A stretch of 35,694 nucleotides of DNA from Clostridia bacterium. Lineage in GTDB: Bacteria > Bacillota > Clostridia > Christensenellales > Aristaeellaceae. A model generated the notes under the pieces. That model ran no database searches. It was given only the letters and a program-made list of their open reading frames with translations, and was not told where the DNA came from. This document shows positions 16,264 through 23,203 of this stretch, piece after piece. The DNA lies in the NCBI GenBank assembly GCA_017541205.1, contig JAFXZO010000097.1, positions 1-35,694 of the forward strand, given 5' to 3'. A program made the translations under genes and the position numbers. Position 1 is the stretch's first letter. Each line of letters begins with the position of its first letter.

Positions 16264-16286
16264 TTTATAGTTAACAAATGGGCTAA
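16264..16286 (+). repeat. Direct repeat copy 2 (TTTATAGTTAAC ... GGGCTAA)
   Basis: The identical 12-base core, then AAAT and GGGCTAA. The 12-base core and the GGCTAA box are both kept, with nearly the same distance between them as in copy 1. Confidence 0.55.
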
Positions 16287-16523
16287 ATGAGGGAGAGCAA
16301 AAAGTGCGTTTTCCGTGGATTGAAGGGCGTCATGTCTCCTCCCCGAAAAGCGGTTTTATCCCCCTTTCCATGCCTCTATCCAGACTACGATTTGAAATTG
16401 GTCCGTTTGGCCGAATCTGACCGAACCAGACATTTCTAATCAGGCTTTATCCTAATCTAAGGTGCTCAGCAGACAGTTCTTCCTGCCGGGCATCTTTTTT
16501 TCCAGAAGACAACCTCCATACAT

Positions 16524-16561
16524 AGCCCGGTTACTGTTCTGAACGGTAATCGGGCTTTTTT
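16524..16561 (+). terminator. Terminator-like hairpin upstream of the Cys-rich gene
   Basis: AGCCCGGTTAC (16524-16534) pairs with GTAATCGGGCT (16546-16556) with one mismatch, followed by TTTTTT. It probably ended a transcript of a now lost upstream gene, or acts as a leader attenuator for the gene at 16610. Confidence 0.75.
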
Positions 16562-16609
16562 CATTTCTGCAGGCTCTGCAGAACCATCATGAAAAAGGAG
16601 GATTAGTCG

Positions 16610-16861
16610 ATGGAAAAAGAAACTATCATGATCGACGGCGTGCGTTATTATGCTGACCGTCCTTGCTGCTGCAGGGGCTGTTACTTTTGGAAGAACAGGA
16701 AAACGGGCTGCGTTCTCAAAAAGGAGAACTGCTACTATCTGGCGGAAGCACCTAAACGGAAGTCTCCCTGCGAAGGCTGCTGCTATGGCCCATGTGTCAG
16801 CTTCTGCATGAAAAAGATCCTTGGATATAAGGGTGAGGAGGTGCCTGCCAGTGTGCGATAG
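16610..16861 (+). CDS. Cysteine-rich small protein of a mobile element
   Basis: 83 residues, not assigned to a named family. It has more than ten cysteines in pairs and CxxC groups (CCCRGC, CEGCC, YGPC), so metal binding (zinc or Fe-S) is plausible. The start ATG 16610 follows AAAGGAGGA. It overlaps the GTG start of the relaxase-like gene by 11 bases. Small Cys-rich proteins often accompany relaxases in Bacillota conjugative or mobilisable elements; that context is the only clue to function. Confidence 0.75.
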   Translation: MEKETIMIDGVRYYADRPCCCRGCYFWKNRKTGCVLKKENCYYLAEAPKRKSPCEGCCYGPCVSFCMKKILGYKGEEVPASVR

Positions 16862-17792
16862 AAATGAAACGTTGAACCGGTGCAGGAAGCTGCTGGATAA
16901 GGAATGGCTGGGAGATATAAGGACGCCGACCCAGCGGGACGGATTGCGCGCCGCCATAGAAGCGGCCTTGGCGCAGCGTCCGAAAGACATAGACGCGCTG
17001 CTCTCCCTTTTGCAATCGGCAGGCTGGGAGGTCAAGCGCGGAAAGCATATCGCTCTGCGTGAGCCGGGGCAATCCCGTTTCAAACGGCTGGATTCTCTGG
17101 GCGTCGGCTTTACCCAGGACGATCTGGCGGCAAAGCTGTCCGCAGACAGAGGCCGCGTCAGAAAACCCAATCGGGGAAAAACGCAGCATCAGCCGCAGGC
17201 GGTCAATCTGATCGTGGATATTCAATCCCGGATGCGGCAAGGAAAAGGTCCCGGCTATGAACGGTGGGCCAGGAAATATAACCTGAAAGAGATGGCCCGG
17301 ACGCTGACATTCCTGCGGGAGCACGATCTGTTGGATATGGAAAAGCTGGAAAAACATACGGAGGCAGCCAGCGAAAAGGCCAACGCCGCGTTCAGGCAGA
17401 TTCAGCAAATCGAGGCCCGGATGAAAGAGATCAGCCAGCTAAAGGCCCACATCATCCAATACTCCAAGACCAGGGAGGTCTATGCGCAATACAAGAAATC
17501 CAACTGGTCGCCCAAATTCGCCGCGGCGCATGAGCAGGAAATCGCGCTGCACAAGGCGGCGAAAAAAGCCTTTGACGCCCTGGGCGTGAAGAAGCTGCCG
17601 AAGGTTTCCGACCTGAACGCGGAGTACGCCAAATTGCAGCGGGAGAAGGATGCCCTGTACCCGGATTACAAAAAGGCCCGCACCGAAATGCGGGAACTTT
17701 TGACGGCGCGGGAAAACGTACGCCGGTATCTGGAAATGGACGGGCAGCCGACAAACCGCGCAGAGCAAAACCGGAAAAAAATCCAATCGTGA
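16851..17792 (+). CDS. C-terminal part of a mobilisation relaxase, catalytic domain missing
   Basis: 313 residues. The N-terminal region (RTPTQRDGLRAAIEAAL, DIDALLSLLQSAGWEVKRGKHIALREPGQ, RFKRLDSLG..FTQDDL) matches the segment that follows the HUH nuclease in relaxases of Bacillota conjugative transposons. The rest (about 130-310) is a charged, helical, coiled-coil-like tail. The His triad and catalytic Tyr of a relaxase are absent, so it cannot nick DNA. Start: GTG 16851 sits eight bases after GAGGAGGTG within the preceding gene. The orderly start suggests that the shortened gene is still translated, or that a fused junction mimics one. No integrase, coupling protein or transfer genes follow, so the element is a remnant. 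Confidence 0.75.
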   Translation: MCDRNETLNRCRKLLDKEWLGDIRTPTQRDGLRAAIEAALAQRPKDIDALLSLLQSAGWEVKRGKHIALREPGQSRFKRLDSLGVGFTQDDLAAKLSADRGRVRKPNRGKTQHQPQAVNLIVDIQSRMRQGKGPGYERWARKYNLKEMARTLTFLREHDLLDMEKLEKHTEAASEKANAAFRQIQQIEARMKEISQLKAHIIQYSKTREVYAQYKKSNWSPKFAAAHEQEIALHKAAKKAFDALGVKKLPKVSDLNAEYAKLQREKDALYPDYKKARTEMRELLTARENVRRYLEMDGQPTNRAEQNRKKIQS

Positions 17793-17809
17793 AAACTACG
17801 GAGGTGCTT

Positions 17810-17947
17810 ATGGAAGTGTTTCGCAGAAACGCGCAGCCGCATATCGCAGATATGCGTAAAGGTGGGGCTTGGGGATGCGTCCCCAACAAGCAGATTTGTG
17901 TCTGGGGCCCCAGACGCATTGCTTGCTATAATATGTTTGACCGGTAA
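17810..17947 (+). CDS. Short open frame after the relaxase fragment
   Basis: 45 codons starting MEVFRRNAQPHIADMRKGG, with ACGGAGGTG seven bases before ATG 17810 and a TAA at 17945. It contains strong palindromes: TTGGGGA-N4-TCCCCAA (17869-17886) and GTCTGGGGCCCCAGAC (17900-17915). The frame may be a real small gene of the mobile element or a start region that survived decay. Product unknown. Confidence 0.4.
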   Translation: MEVFRRNAQPHIADMRKGGAWGCVPNKQICVWGPRRIACYNMFDR

Positions 17948-18076
17948 ATAGAGTGTCTAATGGGGAATAGCCTTTTGCAGGATTTTTCCAAACAGGAGAG
18001 AATGTATAATACCGCAAACTGAACGTATTTCTCTGATACGAACGGTGGTAAGAACGATGACGGAAGGGAGGGAAAC

Positions 18077-19360
18077 ATGGCTTTGAGTTTAGATTTCAAT
18101 ACATTAACCGTGCTTTTTCCTGTGTTCCTTTTGCTGTTCGGGTTGGGGTTCACCGTTGTGATCGATCCGTATATCCGTCGTGAGCACCGGCGCATCATGT
18201 TCATGATCGTTGTGCTGAGCTTCAGCCTCGCTGTACAAAATATATTGGAAAACGAATTTTTCGTCAGCCGGTCCAATCTGGCTTTGAAGAATCTCTTGAG
18301 CGCCTACGGCTATTCCGTGCGGCCCGTCATCCTGATCCTGTTTTTGCAGATCATTCATCCGAACGGGAAGAAATGGCTTTATTGGACGCTAGCGGGGATC
18401 AACGCCGCGCTTTACTTTAGCTCCCCATTTACCAAGCTCTGTTTTGAGATAAGAGCAAACGATTACGTTTTCCTGCGCGGCCCGCTGTGGTTCGTTTGCC
18501 TCATTTTCAGCGCGGCGCTGCTGATCGAATTGCTGACAAGGACGATCCTGCTCTATCGTGAAACCGGAAAACGTGAACGCTTGATCCCCATTGCGATCGT
18601 CCTGGCTATCCTGGCGTCCGTTGCTTTTGATATGAACGTGGGAGCGGTTCCGCAGCCGATTTCTTTCCTGACCATCGCCATCGTAGTGAGCAGCGTGTTC
18701 TATTATATCTGGCTGCATCTGCAATTTGTTCGGGAGCATGAGCGCGACCTGATGGCCGCCCAGCGCATCCAGATCATGATGACGCAGATCCAGCCGCATT
18801 TCCTGTTCAACGCCCTGAACACCATTCGGGCGCTCTATGCGGAAGACCCGCCTCTGGCGGACAGGACGCTGGAGGATTTCAGCGCGTATCTAAGGCAGAA
18901 CCTGGAATCCCTGAGCCAAACGGACCTGATCCCCATATCCAAGGAATTGGAGCACACCCGGCTGTACGCGGAAATCGAAATGCTCCGTTTCCCCAACGTT
19001 CATATGGAATACAAGATCGAAGACACGCAATTTTCGGTTCCGGCGCTGACGGTGCAGCCGCTGGTGGAAAACGCCATCCGTCACGGCGTGCGCGGGCGGA
19101 AGGAGGGGTTTGTGGCCGTATCCACTGCCCGGGAAGCGGGAATCCACCGGATCACGGTGGAGGATAACGGCGTCGGCTTTGATCCCAAAGAGCTGGACGC
19201 ATCGGAAAGAGCGCACATCGGCCTCCAAAACGTACAGAGCCGGATCGAACAGATGTGCGGCGGCAAAATGACGGTGCAAAGCGAAGTCGGGAAAGGCGTT
19301 ACCGTGACGCTGCTGTTCCCGGACGGCGACGTCCAGGGCAAAAAGGAGAAGCGGATATGA
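18077..19360 (+). CDS. Multi-membrane-span sensor histidine kinase (LytS/YesM-type kinase core)
   Basis: 427 residues. The first 215 hold about six to seven hydrophobic spans with no large extracellular domain. Then come the His_kinase (LytS/YesM) phospho-acceptor motif MTQIQPHFLFNALNTIRAL with His241, the N-box VQPLVENAIRHG (Asn332), the G1 box VEDNGVGFD and the G2 region HIGLQNV of the HATPase domain. The stimulus is unknown; a many-span sensor without an outer domain resembles kinases that sense peptides or membrane-soluble signals. The start ATG 18077 follows GGAAGGGAGG. Its stop overlaps the response regulator start (ATGA), so they form a two-component pair. A TATAAT at 18005-18010 has no clear -35. 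Confidence 0.92.
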   Translation: MALSLDFNTLTVLFPVFLLLFGLGFTVVIDPYIRREHRRIMFMIVVLSFSLAVQNILENEFFVSRSNLALKNLLSAYGYSVRPVILILFLQIIHPNGKKWLYWTLAGINAALYFSSPFTKLCFEIRANDYVFLRGPLWFVCLIFSAALLIELLTRTILLYRETGKRERLIPIAIVLAILASVAFDMNVGAVPQPISFLTIAIVVSSVFYYIWLHLQFVREHERDLMAAQRIQIMMTQIQPHFLFNALNTIRALYAEDPPLADRTLEDFSAYLRQNLESLSQTDLIPISKELEHTRLYAEIEMLRFPNVHMEYKIEDTQFSVPALTVQPLVENAIRHGVRGRKEGFVAVSTAREAGIHRITVEDNGVGFDPKELDASERAHIGLQNVQSRIEQMCGGKMTVQSEVGKGVTVTLLFPDGDVQGKKEKRI

Positions 19361-20157
19361 AAATCATCTGTGTGGACGACGAGTCCCGCGCCGTGAAATA
19401 TACCCTCAGTCAATGCGAGCAGCTGCCGGAAATCAGCGAAGCGCAAGGCTTTACCGACGCCTTGGAAGCGCTAGATTGGCTCCGGGATCATCCGGCAGAC
19501 CTGGCGATATTGGATATCAACATGCCGCAGATCGACGGCATCGCCATGGCTGCGCAAATTAAGCAGCTGCAACCCCAAACCGCCATCCTGTTTCTGACCG
19601 CCTATAAGGAGTACGCATTCGATGCCTACGCCGTGCGTCCCACGGGGTATCTGCTCAAACCCGTTTCACAGGAGAAACTCGCTGCCGAGGTTCGGTATGC
19701 CTGCGGTGAAAAGAAAGCCCCGACGCCCGCGCACATTCGTGTCAAAACCTTCGGGTATTTCGACGTCTATGTGGACAATAAGCCCATCGGCTTCAAGCTG
19801 GCCAAGAGCAAGGAGATCCTGGCGTATCTGGTAGACAAGCAGGGCTCCGGGGTCACGCGGGCGGAGCTGTTCGCCGCCGTGTGGGAGGATGGCATGTACG
19901 ACCGCGGGATGCAGAAGCAGCTGGACGTATATATCCGCTCTCTCCGGGAATCCCTGCGGGAATACGGCGCAGAGGAGATCCTGGAAATGGAAAAGGGCAC
20001 CCTGCGCGTCAGGCCGGAAACCTTCGTCTGTGACGCTTACCAATTCTTCGCCGGTGACAGCGACGCCATCAATGCCTATCGCGGGGAGTATATGAGCGCC
20101 TATTCCTGGGCCAGCATGACGGAGAGCATCCTTTCCTGGAAAACCAGCGAAAAGTAA
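19357..20157 (+). CDS. Response regulator with winged-helix (SARP/OmpR-like) output domain
   Basis: 266 residues. The receiver domain (1-118) has acidic Asp7/Asp8, phospho-acceptor Asp53 in LAILDINMP, Thr81 and Lys101. The output domain (about 126-215) is a winged helix of the OmpR/transcriptional-activator type (IRVKTFGYFDVYVDNKPI, then KEILAYLVDKQGSGVTRAELFAAVW, RSLRESL). A short tail (INAYRGEYMSAYSWA) resembles the start of a BTAD domain. It is unusual to find this, not LytTR or AraC, with a LytS-type kinase core. The start ATG 19357 overlaps the kinase stop. Such domains bind direct repeats about 11 bp apart; repeats of that kind stand before the radical SAM gene. Confidence 0.92.
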   Translation: MKIICVDDESRAVKYTLSQCEQLPEISEAQGFTDALEALDWLRDHPADLAILDINMPQIDGIAMAAQIKQLQPQTAILFLTAYKEYAFDAYAVRPTGYLLKPVSQEKLAAEVRYACGEKKAPTPAHIRVKTFGYFDVYVDNKPIGFKLAKSKEILAYLVDKQGSGVTRAELFAAVWEDGMYDRGMQKQLDVYIRSLRESLREYGAEEILEMEKGTLRVRPETFVCDAYQFFAGDSDAINAYRGEYMSAYSWASMTESILSWKTSEK

Positions 20158-20183
20158 GTCTTCAAAAAAGCGAGGGTAAGGGC

Positions 20184-21080
20184 ATGAGAAAAAAGCTCAT
20201 TTGTCTATTCATGGTTTTCGCGCTGTGCGCCTCTTTCGGCATTGTCCATGCCGAAGAACAGTTTCGCGTCAGCTATCTGGGACCGGAGGGCACCTACACG
20301 CAGGAAGCCGCGCAGTTCTTTTTTTCTGACGGAGGGATGCTGATCCCAAGGGAGACGGTGAGCCTCGCCGTTTCAGACGTGCTGTCCGGCGAAGCAGATT
20401 ACGCCGTCATTCCGCAGGAAAACACCGTGGGCGGGCCTGTCGTCAACTACCTGGATGCGCTCATCTCCGCAGAGGGCGTCTATGTGGTGGGCGAGGTCGT
20501 GATCCCCATCAGTCAAACGCTGATGGGCGTGCCCGGCGCTGCGCTGGAGGATATCCGCACCGTCTGTTCCCACGCTCAGGGGCTTACCCAAAGCGCGCAG
20601 TGGCGTGAGATCTATTTACCGAATGCCTCGGCCATGGAAATGTCCAGCACGGCCGCGGCGGCAAGCTACGTCGCGCAGCGGCAGGACAAAACCATCGCCG
20701 CCGTTGCGGCTCCCGGCGCTTCCGCCCTGTATGGCCTGGAGGTGCTGGCGGAGAATGTGCAGATCACAGACGCAAACAAAACGCGGTTCTATGTGCTCTC
20801 CGGGGCCCCGCTGCGTGAGGAAGGGCTGACAAGGGCAGTGTTCGTCGTTACCTGCGCGGGCAGCGAGATCGACGACGTCATCGTCGCAACGCATGATGCG
20901 GGGCTGGAACTGGTAGCCCTACATGACCGCCCTGAGGGGAGCGTCCTGGGAACATATCACTTTGTGATGGAGTGCGAGAACCCGGATGGCGTGAACGACG
21001 CTCAGATCGCCGCTGTGAGCAGCACGGATGGCGTGCGCTTCCTCGGGTGCTTCAACCCAATGGAGAAAAATGCGGAATGA
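20184..21080 (+). CDS. Exported prephenate dehydratase-like protein (PDT plus ACT-like domain)
   Basis: 298 residues. Residues 1-23 form a Sec signal peptide (MRKKL, hydrophobic core, VHA before EE). The mature part matches prephenate dehydratase: YLGPEGTYTQEAA (30-43), YAVIPQENTVGGPV (73-86), SHAQGLTQ (129-136, equivalent to HPQALAQC) and the catalytic NKTRFYVL with Thr200-Arg201-Phe202. An ACT-like region (about 213-290) follows, with HDRP in place of the regulatory ESRP. Cytosolic PheA makes phenylpyruvate from prephenate; here the export signal and altered ESRP suggest a ligand-binding or extracellular role, and activity is uncertain. It lies 26 bases after the regulator in the same operon and ends before a terminator. 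Confidence 0.85.
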   Translation: MRKKLICLFMVFALCASFGIVHAEEQFRVSYLGPEGTYTQEAAQFFFSDGGMLIPRETVSLAVSDVLSGEADYAVIPQENTVGGPVVNYLDALISAEGVYVVGEVVIPISQTLMGVPGAALEDIRTVCSHAQGLTQSAQWREIYLPNASAMEMSSTAAAASYVAQRQDKTIAAVAAPGASALYGLEVLAENVQITDANKTRFYVLSGAPLREEGLTRAVFVVTCAGSEIDDVIVATHDAGLELVALHDRPEGSVLGTYHFVMECENPDGVNDAQIAAVSSTDGVRFLGCFNPMEKNAE

Positions 21081-21147
21081 ACAGCAAACAGGCCGATCAC
21101 CGCATATGATTGCACAGAGATACATATAAATGTAAAAAATTGAACAC

Positions 21148-21190
21148 AAAACCGCTTTTTCCCATAGAAACTTGGAAAAAGGCGGTTTTT
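21148..21190 (+). terminator. Terminator of the kinase-regulator-dehydratase operon
   Basis: AACCGCTTTTTCC (near 21149-21161) pairs, with one bulge, with GGAAAAAGGCGGTT (21174-21187), followed by TTT. It separates this operon from the RiPP cluster promoter. Confidence 0.8.
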
Positions 21191-21224
21191 CTTTGGACAT
21201 CCTTTGGACAGCGCTTGCTACAAT
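21191..21224 (+). promoter_or_regulatory. Direct-repeat activator site and promoter before the radical SAM gene
   Basis: CTTTGGACA occurs at 21191-21199 and again at 21202-21210, an exact 11-bp period. A TACAAT -10 box (21219-21224) follows after 8 bases. No -35 box stands at the normal distance, and the second repeat lies about where it should be. This is the layout of promoters activated by winged-helix regulators of the PhoB or SARP kind, and the response regulator at 19357 is the natural candidate. Confidence 0.6.
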
Positions 21225-21263
21225 ATGATTAACAAATTTGCTCGTGCGGCGAAAGGAGGGAGC

Positions 21264-22727
21264 ATGTACTACCGATTGAAGGAGCCCTGGGCGTTTCGCG
21301 GCTGGAAAAAGCTGCCCTTTGCCGTCTGCGCCATGGCGGGCGAAAAGAAGCATGAGGAACCGTTCCTGATGGAAAAGGCGCCTTTTCTGGAGCTGCTGTG
21401 CTGCAACGGCGAGGAAGACGTGGACGTTTCCTCCTTCAGCGAAGCGGGACGGAAGATCATCGAAGAAATGACGGAGCACGGCATCATGGAGCAGTCGGAA
21501 AGCCCCATGCGGCCTCTTTCTTCCTTTCAGCGTTACCGTGTCTATCCAAGCAGGCGCTTAAAATCCGTGCATTGGAGCATCACGGGGAAATGCAATTTCA
21601 ACTGCCGCCATTGCCTGGTTTCCGCGCCAAGCGCCCATCATCCCCAGCTGCCGCTTGCCGATTGCCTTCATATTGTGGAGGAAATCGCAAAATGCGGAGT
21701 CAAGCGAGTGGACGTGACCGGAGGCGAACCGCTGGTCCGAAAGGATTTTGAAGAGATCGTAAAGGCGCTTTCCGGCTATGGCATCGACATCGGCGTGCTG
21801 TTCACCAACGCCTCCCTGCTGACAAAGGACACGCTGGATATGCTGGAAAAGCATCGCCAGCATCCCACCTTCCAGCTCAGCTTTGACGGCCTGGGGCATC
21901 ACGACTGGCTGCGGGGCGTGCCGGGGGCGGAAAAGCAGGCGGACGATGCGCTCCGTTTGCTCAAAGAACGCGGGTATACCGTAAACGCCGCCATGTGCAT
22001 CCACCGGGAAAACCGAGACAGCCTGCGGGCCACGGCGAATTACCTGGCGGGATTGAACGTGCAAAACCTGCGAGTCAACGCGCCGCAAAGCCTGGGCCTG
22101 TGGAAGCAGTACGCGGATCAGTATGCGCTGACGGAGGACGAGGTTTGGGCGGCGTACAGAGATTTTATCCCGCGTTACTTTGAGGACGGCATGCCCATCG
22201 GGGTGGAGCTGGACGGCTATTTTCGCTGCGAAAAAGGAAAAACCGATTATAAAGTCGCCTATGTGCATAACGCGAAGGAAGGCGCGGACTGGACGAAGCA
22301 TCCCTACTGCGAAAGCGTGCGCTATCACGTATATATCGGGCCGGAAGGGCGGCTGGCCCCCTGTATGGGCTTTTCCAACACGGCGCTGAAGGAGAAGTTC
22401 CCCAGCGTCCTGGAGCATCCCCTGGGCGAATTGACCCTGGACAGCTTCTACCACGACGTGGTGGGAACCAGGGTCAGCGATCTGCTGGCGAAAAACCCGG
22501 CCTGTGCTACCTGCGAATACCTGCCCAAATGCTGCGGCGGTTGCATGGTGGAGGGCATCACCGACGAGGGCGACTATCTGGTGCCGGACGGGCGGTGCTG
22601 CTATTTCCACAGGCACATCGGCGAGGAAGCAGTGCGGGCCGTGGCGGACGCGGCGATTCAAAAATACTGCGGCGACAGCCGTTTGTATGATATCAGCAAC
22701 GAGAAGAGAAAGGGGCCATCACCATGA
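21264..22727 (+). CDS. Radical SAM/SPASM peptide-modifying enzyme
   Basis: 487 residues. About 1-90 may be a PqqD-like recognition domain for the leader peptide. The radical SAM motif CNFNC pattern is GKCNFNCRHC with Cys110, Cys114 and Cys117 (CxxxCxxC) for the 4Fe-4S/SAM cluster, followed by VTGGEPLVRKDF. The C-terminal SPASM region has PCMGFSNT, then CATCEYLPKCCGGC and a late RCCYF, enough cysteines for auxiliary clusters. Enzymes of this kind install thioether or carbon-carbon links in RiPP precursors. Start: ATG 21264 follows AAAGGAGGG; the longer frame from 21204 covers the promoter. The last four bases overlap precursor A1 (ATGA), so enzyme and substrate are translationally coupled. The exact linkage cannot be told from sequence. 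Confidence 0.93.
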   Translation: MYYRLKEPWAFRGWKKLPFAVCAMAGEKKHEEPFLMEKAPFLELLCCNGEEDVDVSSFSEAGRKIIEEMTEHGIMEQSESPMRPLSSFQRYRVYPSRRLKSVHWSITGKCNFNCRHCLVSAPSAHHPQLPLADCLHIVEEIAKCGVKRVDVTGGEPLVRKDFEEIVKALSGYGIDIGVLFTNASLLTKDTLDMLEKHRQHPTFQLSFDGLGHHDWLRGVPGAEKQADDALRLLKERGYTVNAAMCIHRENRDSLRATANYLAGLNVQNLRVNAPQSLGLWKQYADQYALTEDEVWAAYRDFIPRYFEDGMPIGVELDGYFRCEKGKTDYKVAYVHNAKEGADWTKHPYCESVRYHVYIGPEGRLAPCMGFSNTALKEKFPSVLEHPLGELTLDSFYHDVVGTRVSDLLAKNPACATCEYLPKCCGGCMVEGITDEGDYLVPDGRCCYFHRHIGEEAVRAVADAAIQKYCGDSRLYDISNEKRKGPSP

Positions 22728-23164
22728 CGGAAAACGTAAGGAATTTTGAAAAAGACCTGCGGGGGAGTAAGGAACTGCAGAAAAAGCTGGTTGAAGAACT
22801 GAAAAAGATCACGGAGGAAAAGAGCGCGGAAGGCGACGCGGAGGCCATGGCCAAGGCCGCCCAGGCCCTGGGCTATGATTTCACCGTGGCGGACATGGAA
22901 AAAGCCAACGCCGAAGCCCAGGAGCTGGACGTGGAAGAAATGGAGCAGGCCGCCGGCGGCGTGTGCTTTGCGGATTACGACTGCTACACCGCCTGGAACC
23001 ACGATACGCCGGATCAGAAAGGAACCGCCTGCTTCAGCGATTATGAGTGCATGACCGCCTATCATGAAAGCTTCGCTGTCGACGCCCTGTATGGCACGTT
23101 TGTGAAACCTGTGGAAGATATTTACGATGCTTTGAAAAATCTGATCGATTCATTCAAGTCGTAA
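22724..23164 (+). CDS. Nif11-leader RiPP precursor A1
   Basis: 146 residues. Residues 1-79 form a Nif11-type leader: charged helices, the hallmark LGYDFTVADMEKA and a final ELDVEEMEQAAGG, where a C39 peptidase should cut after Gly79. The 67-residue core begins VCFADYDCYTAWNHD and repeats itself after 22 residues as CFSDYECMTAYHE. All four cysteines (81, 87, 103, 109) are in these two C-x5-C units, and the leader has none. A helical tail (VEDIYDALKNLIDSF) with no Cys ends it. Start: ATG 22724 overlaps the radical SAM stop, with AAAGGGG ahead. It is the likely substrate of the radical SAM enzyme and the C39 transporter at 31569. Confidence 0.88.
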   Translation: MTENVRNFEKDLRGSKELQKKLVEELKKITEEKSAEGDAEAMAKAAQALGYDFTVADMEKANAEAQELDVEEMEQAAGGVCFADYDCYTAWNHDTPDQKGTACFSDYECMTAYHESFAVDALYGTFVKPVEDIYDALKNLIDSFKS

Positions 23165-23203
23165 CCGCCTGAAGCACACATTAATCGAAAGGAGCGCTTT
23201 CTC

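Larger units (their letters stand above)
16169..16609. other. Non-coding stretch downstream of rpsI
   Basis: About 440 bases without a supported gene. It contains a CATGG-N4-CCATG inverted motif near 16197-16209, two copies of a TTTATAGTTAAC repeat (see below) and a terminator at 16524-16561. No recombinase gene is present. I see nothing else nameable between 16290 and 16520. Confidence 0.5.

Noticed and set aside
22961-23100. Splicease (x-Y-G) substrate in the precursor cores
   Set aside because: No M-Y-G type motif occurs in the conserved Cys units; the one LYG in the A1 tail is absent from A2.
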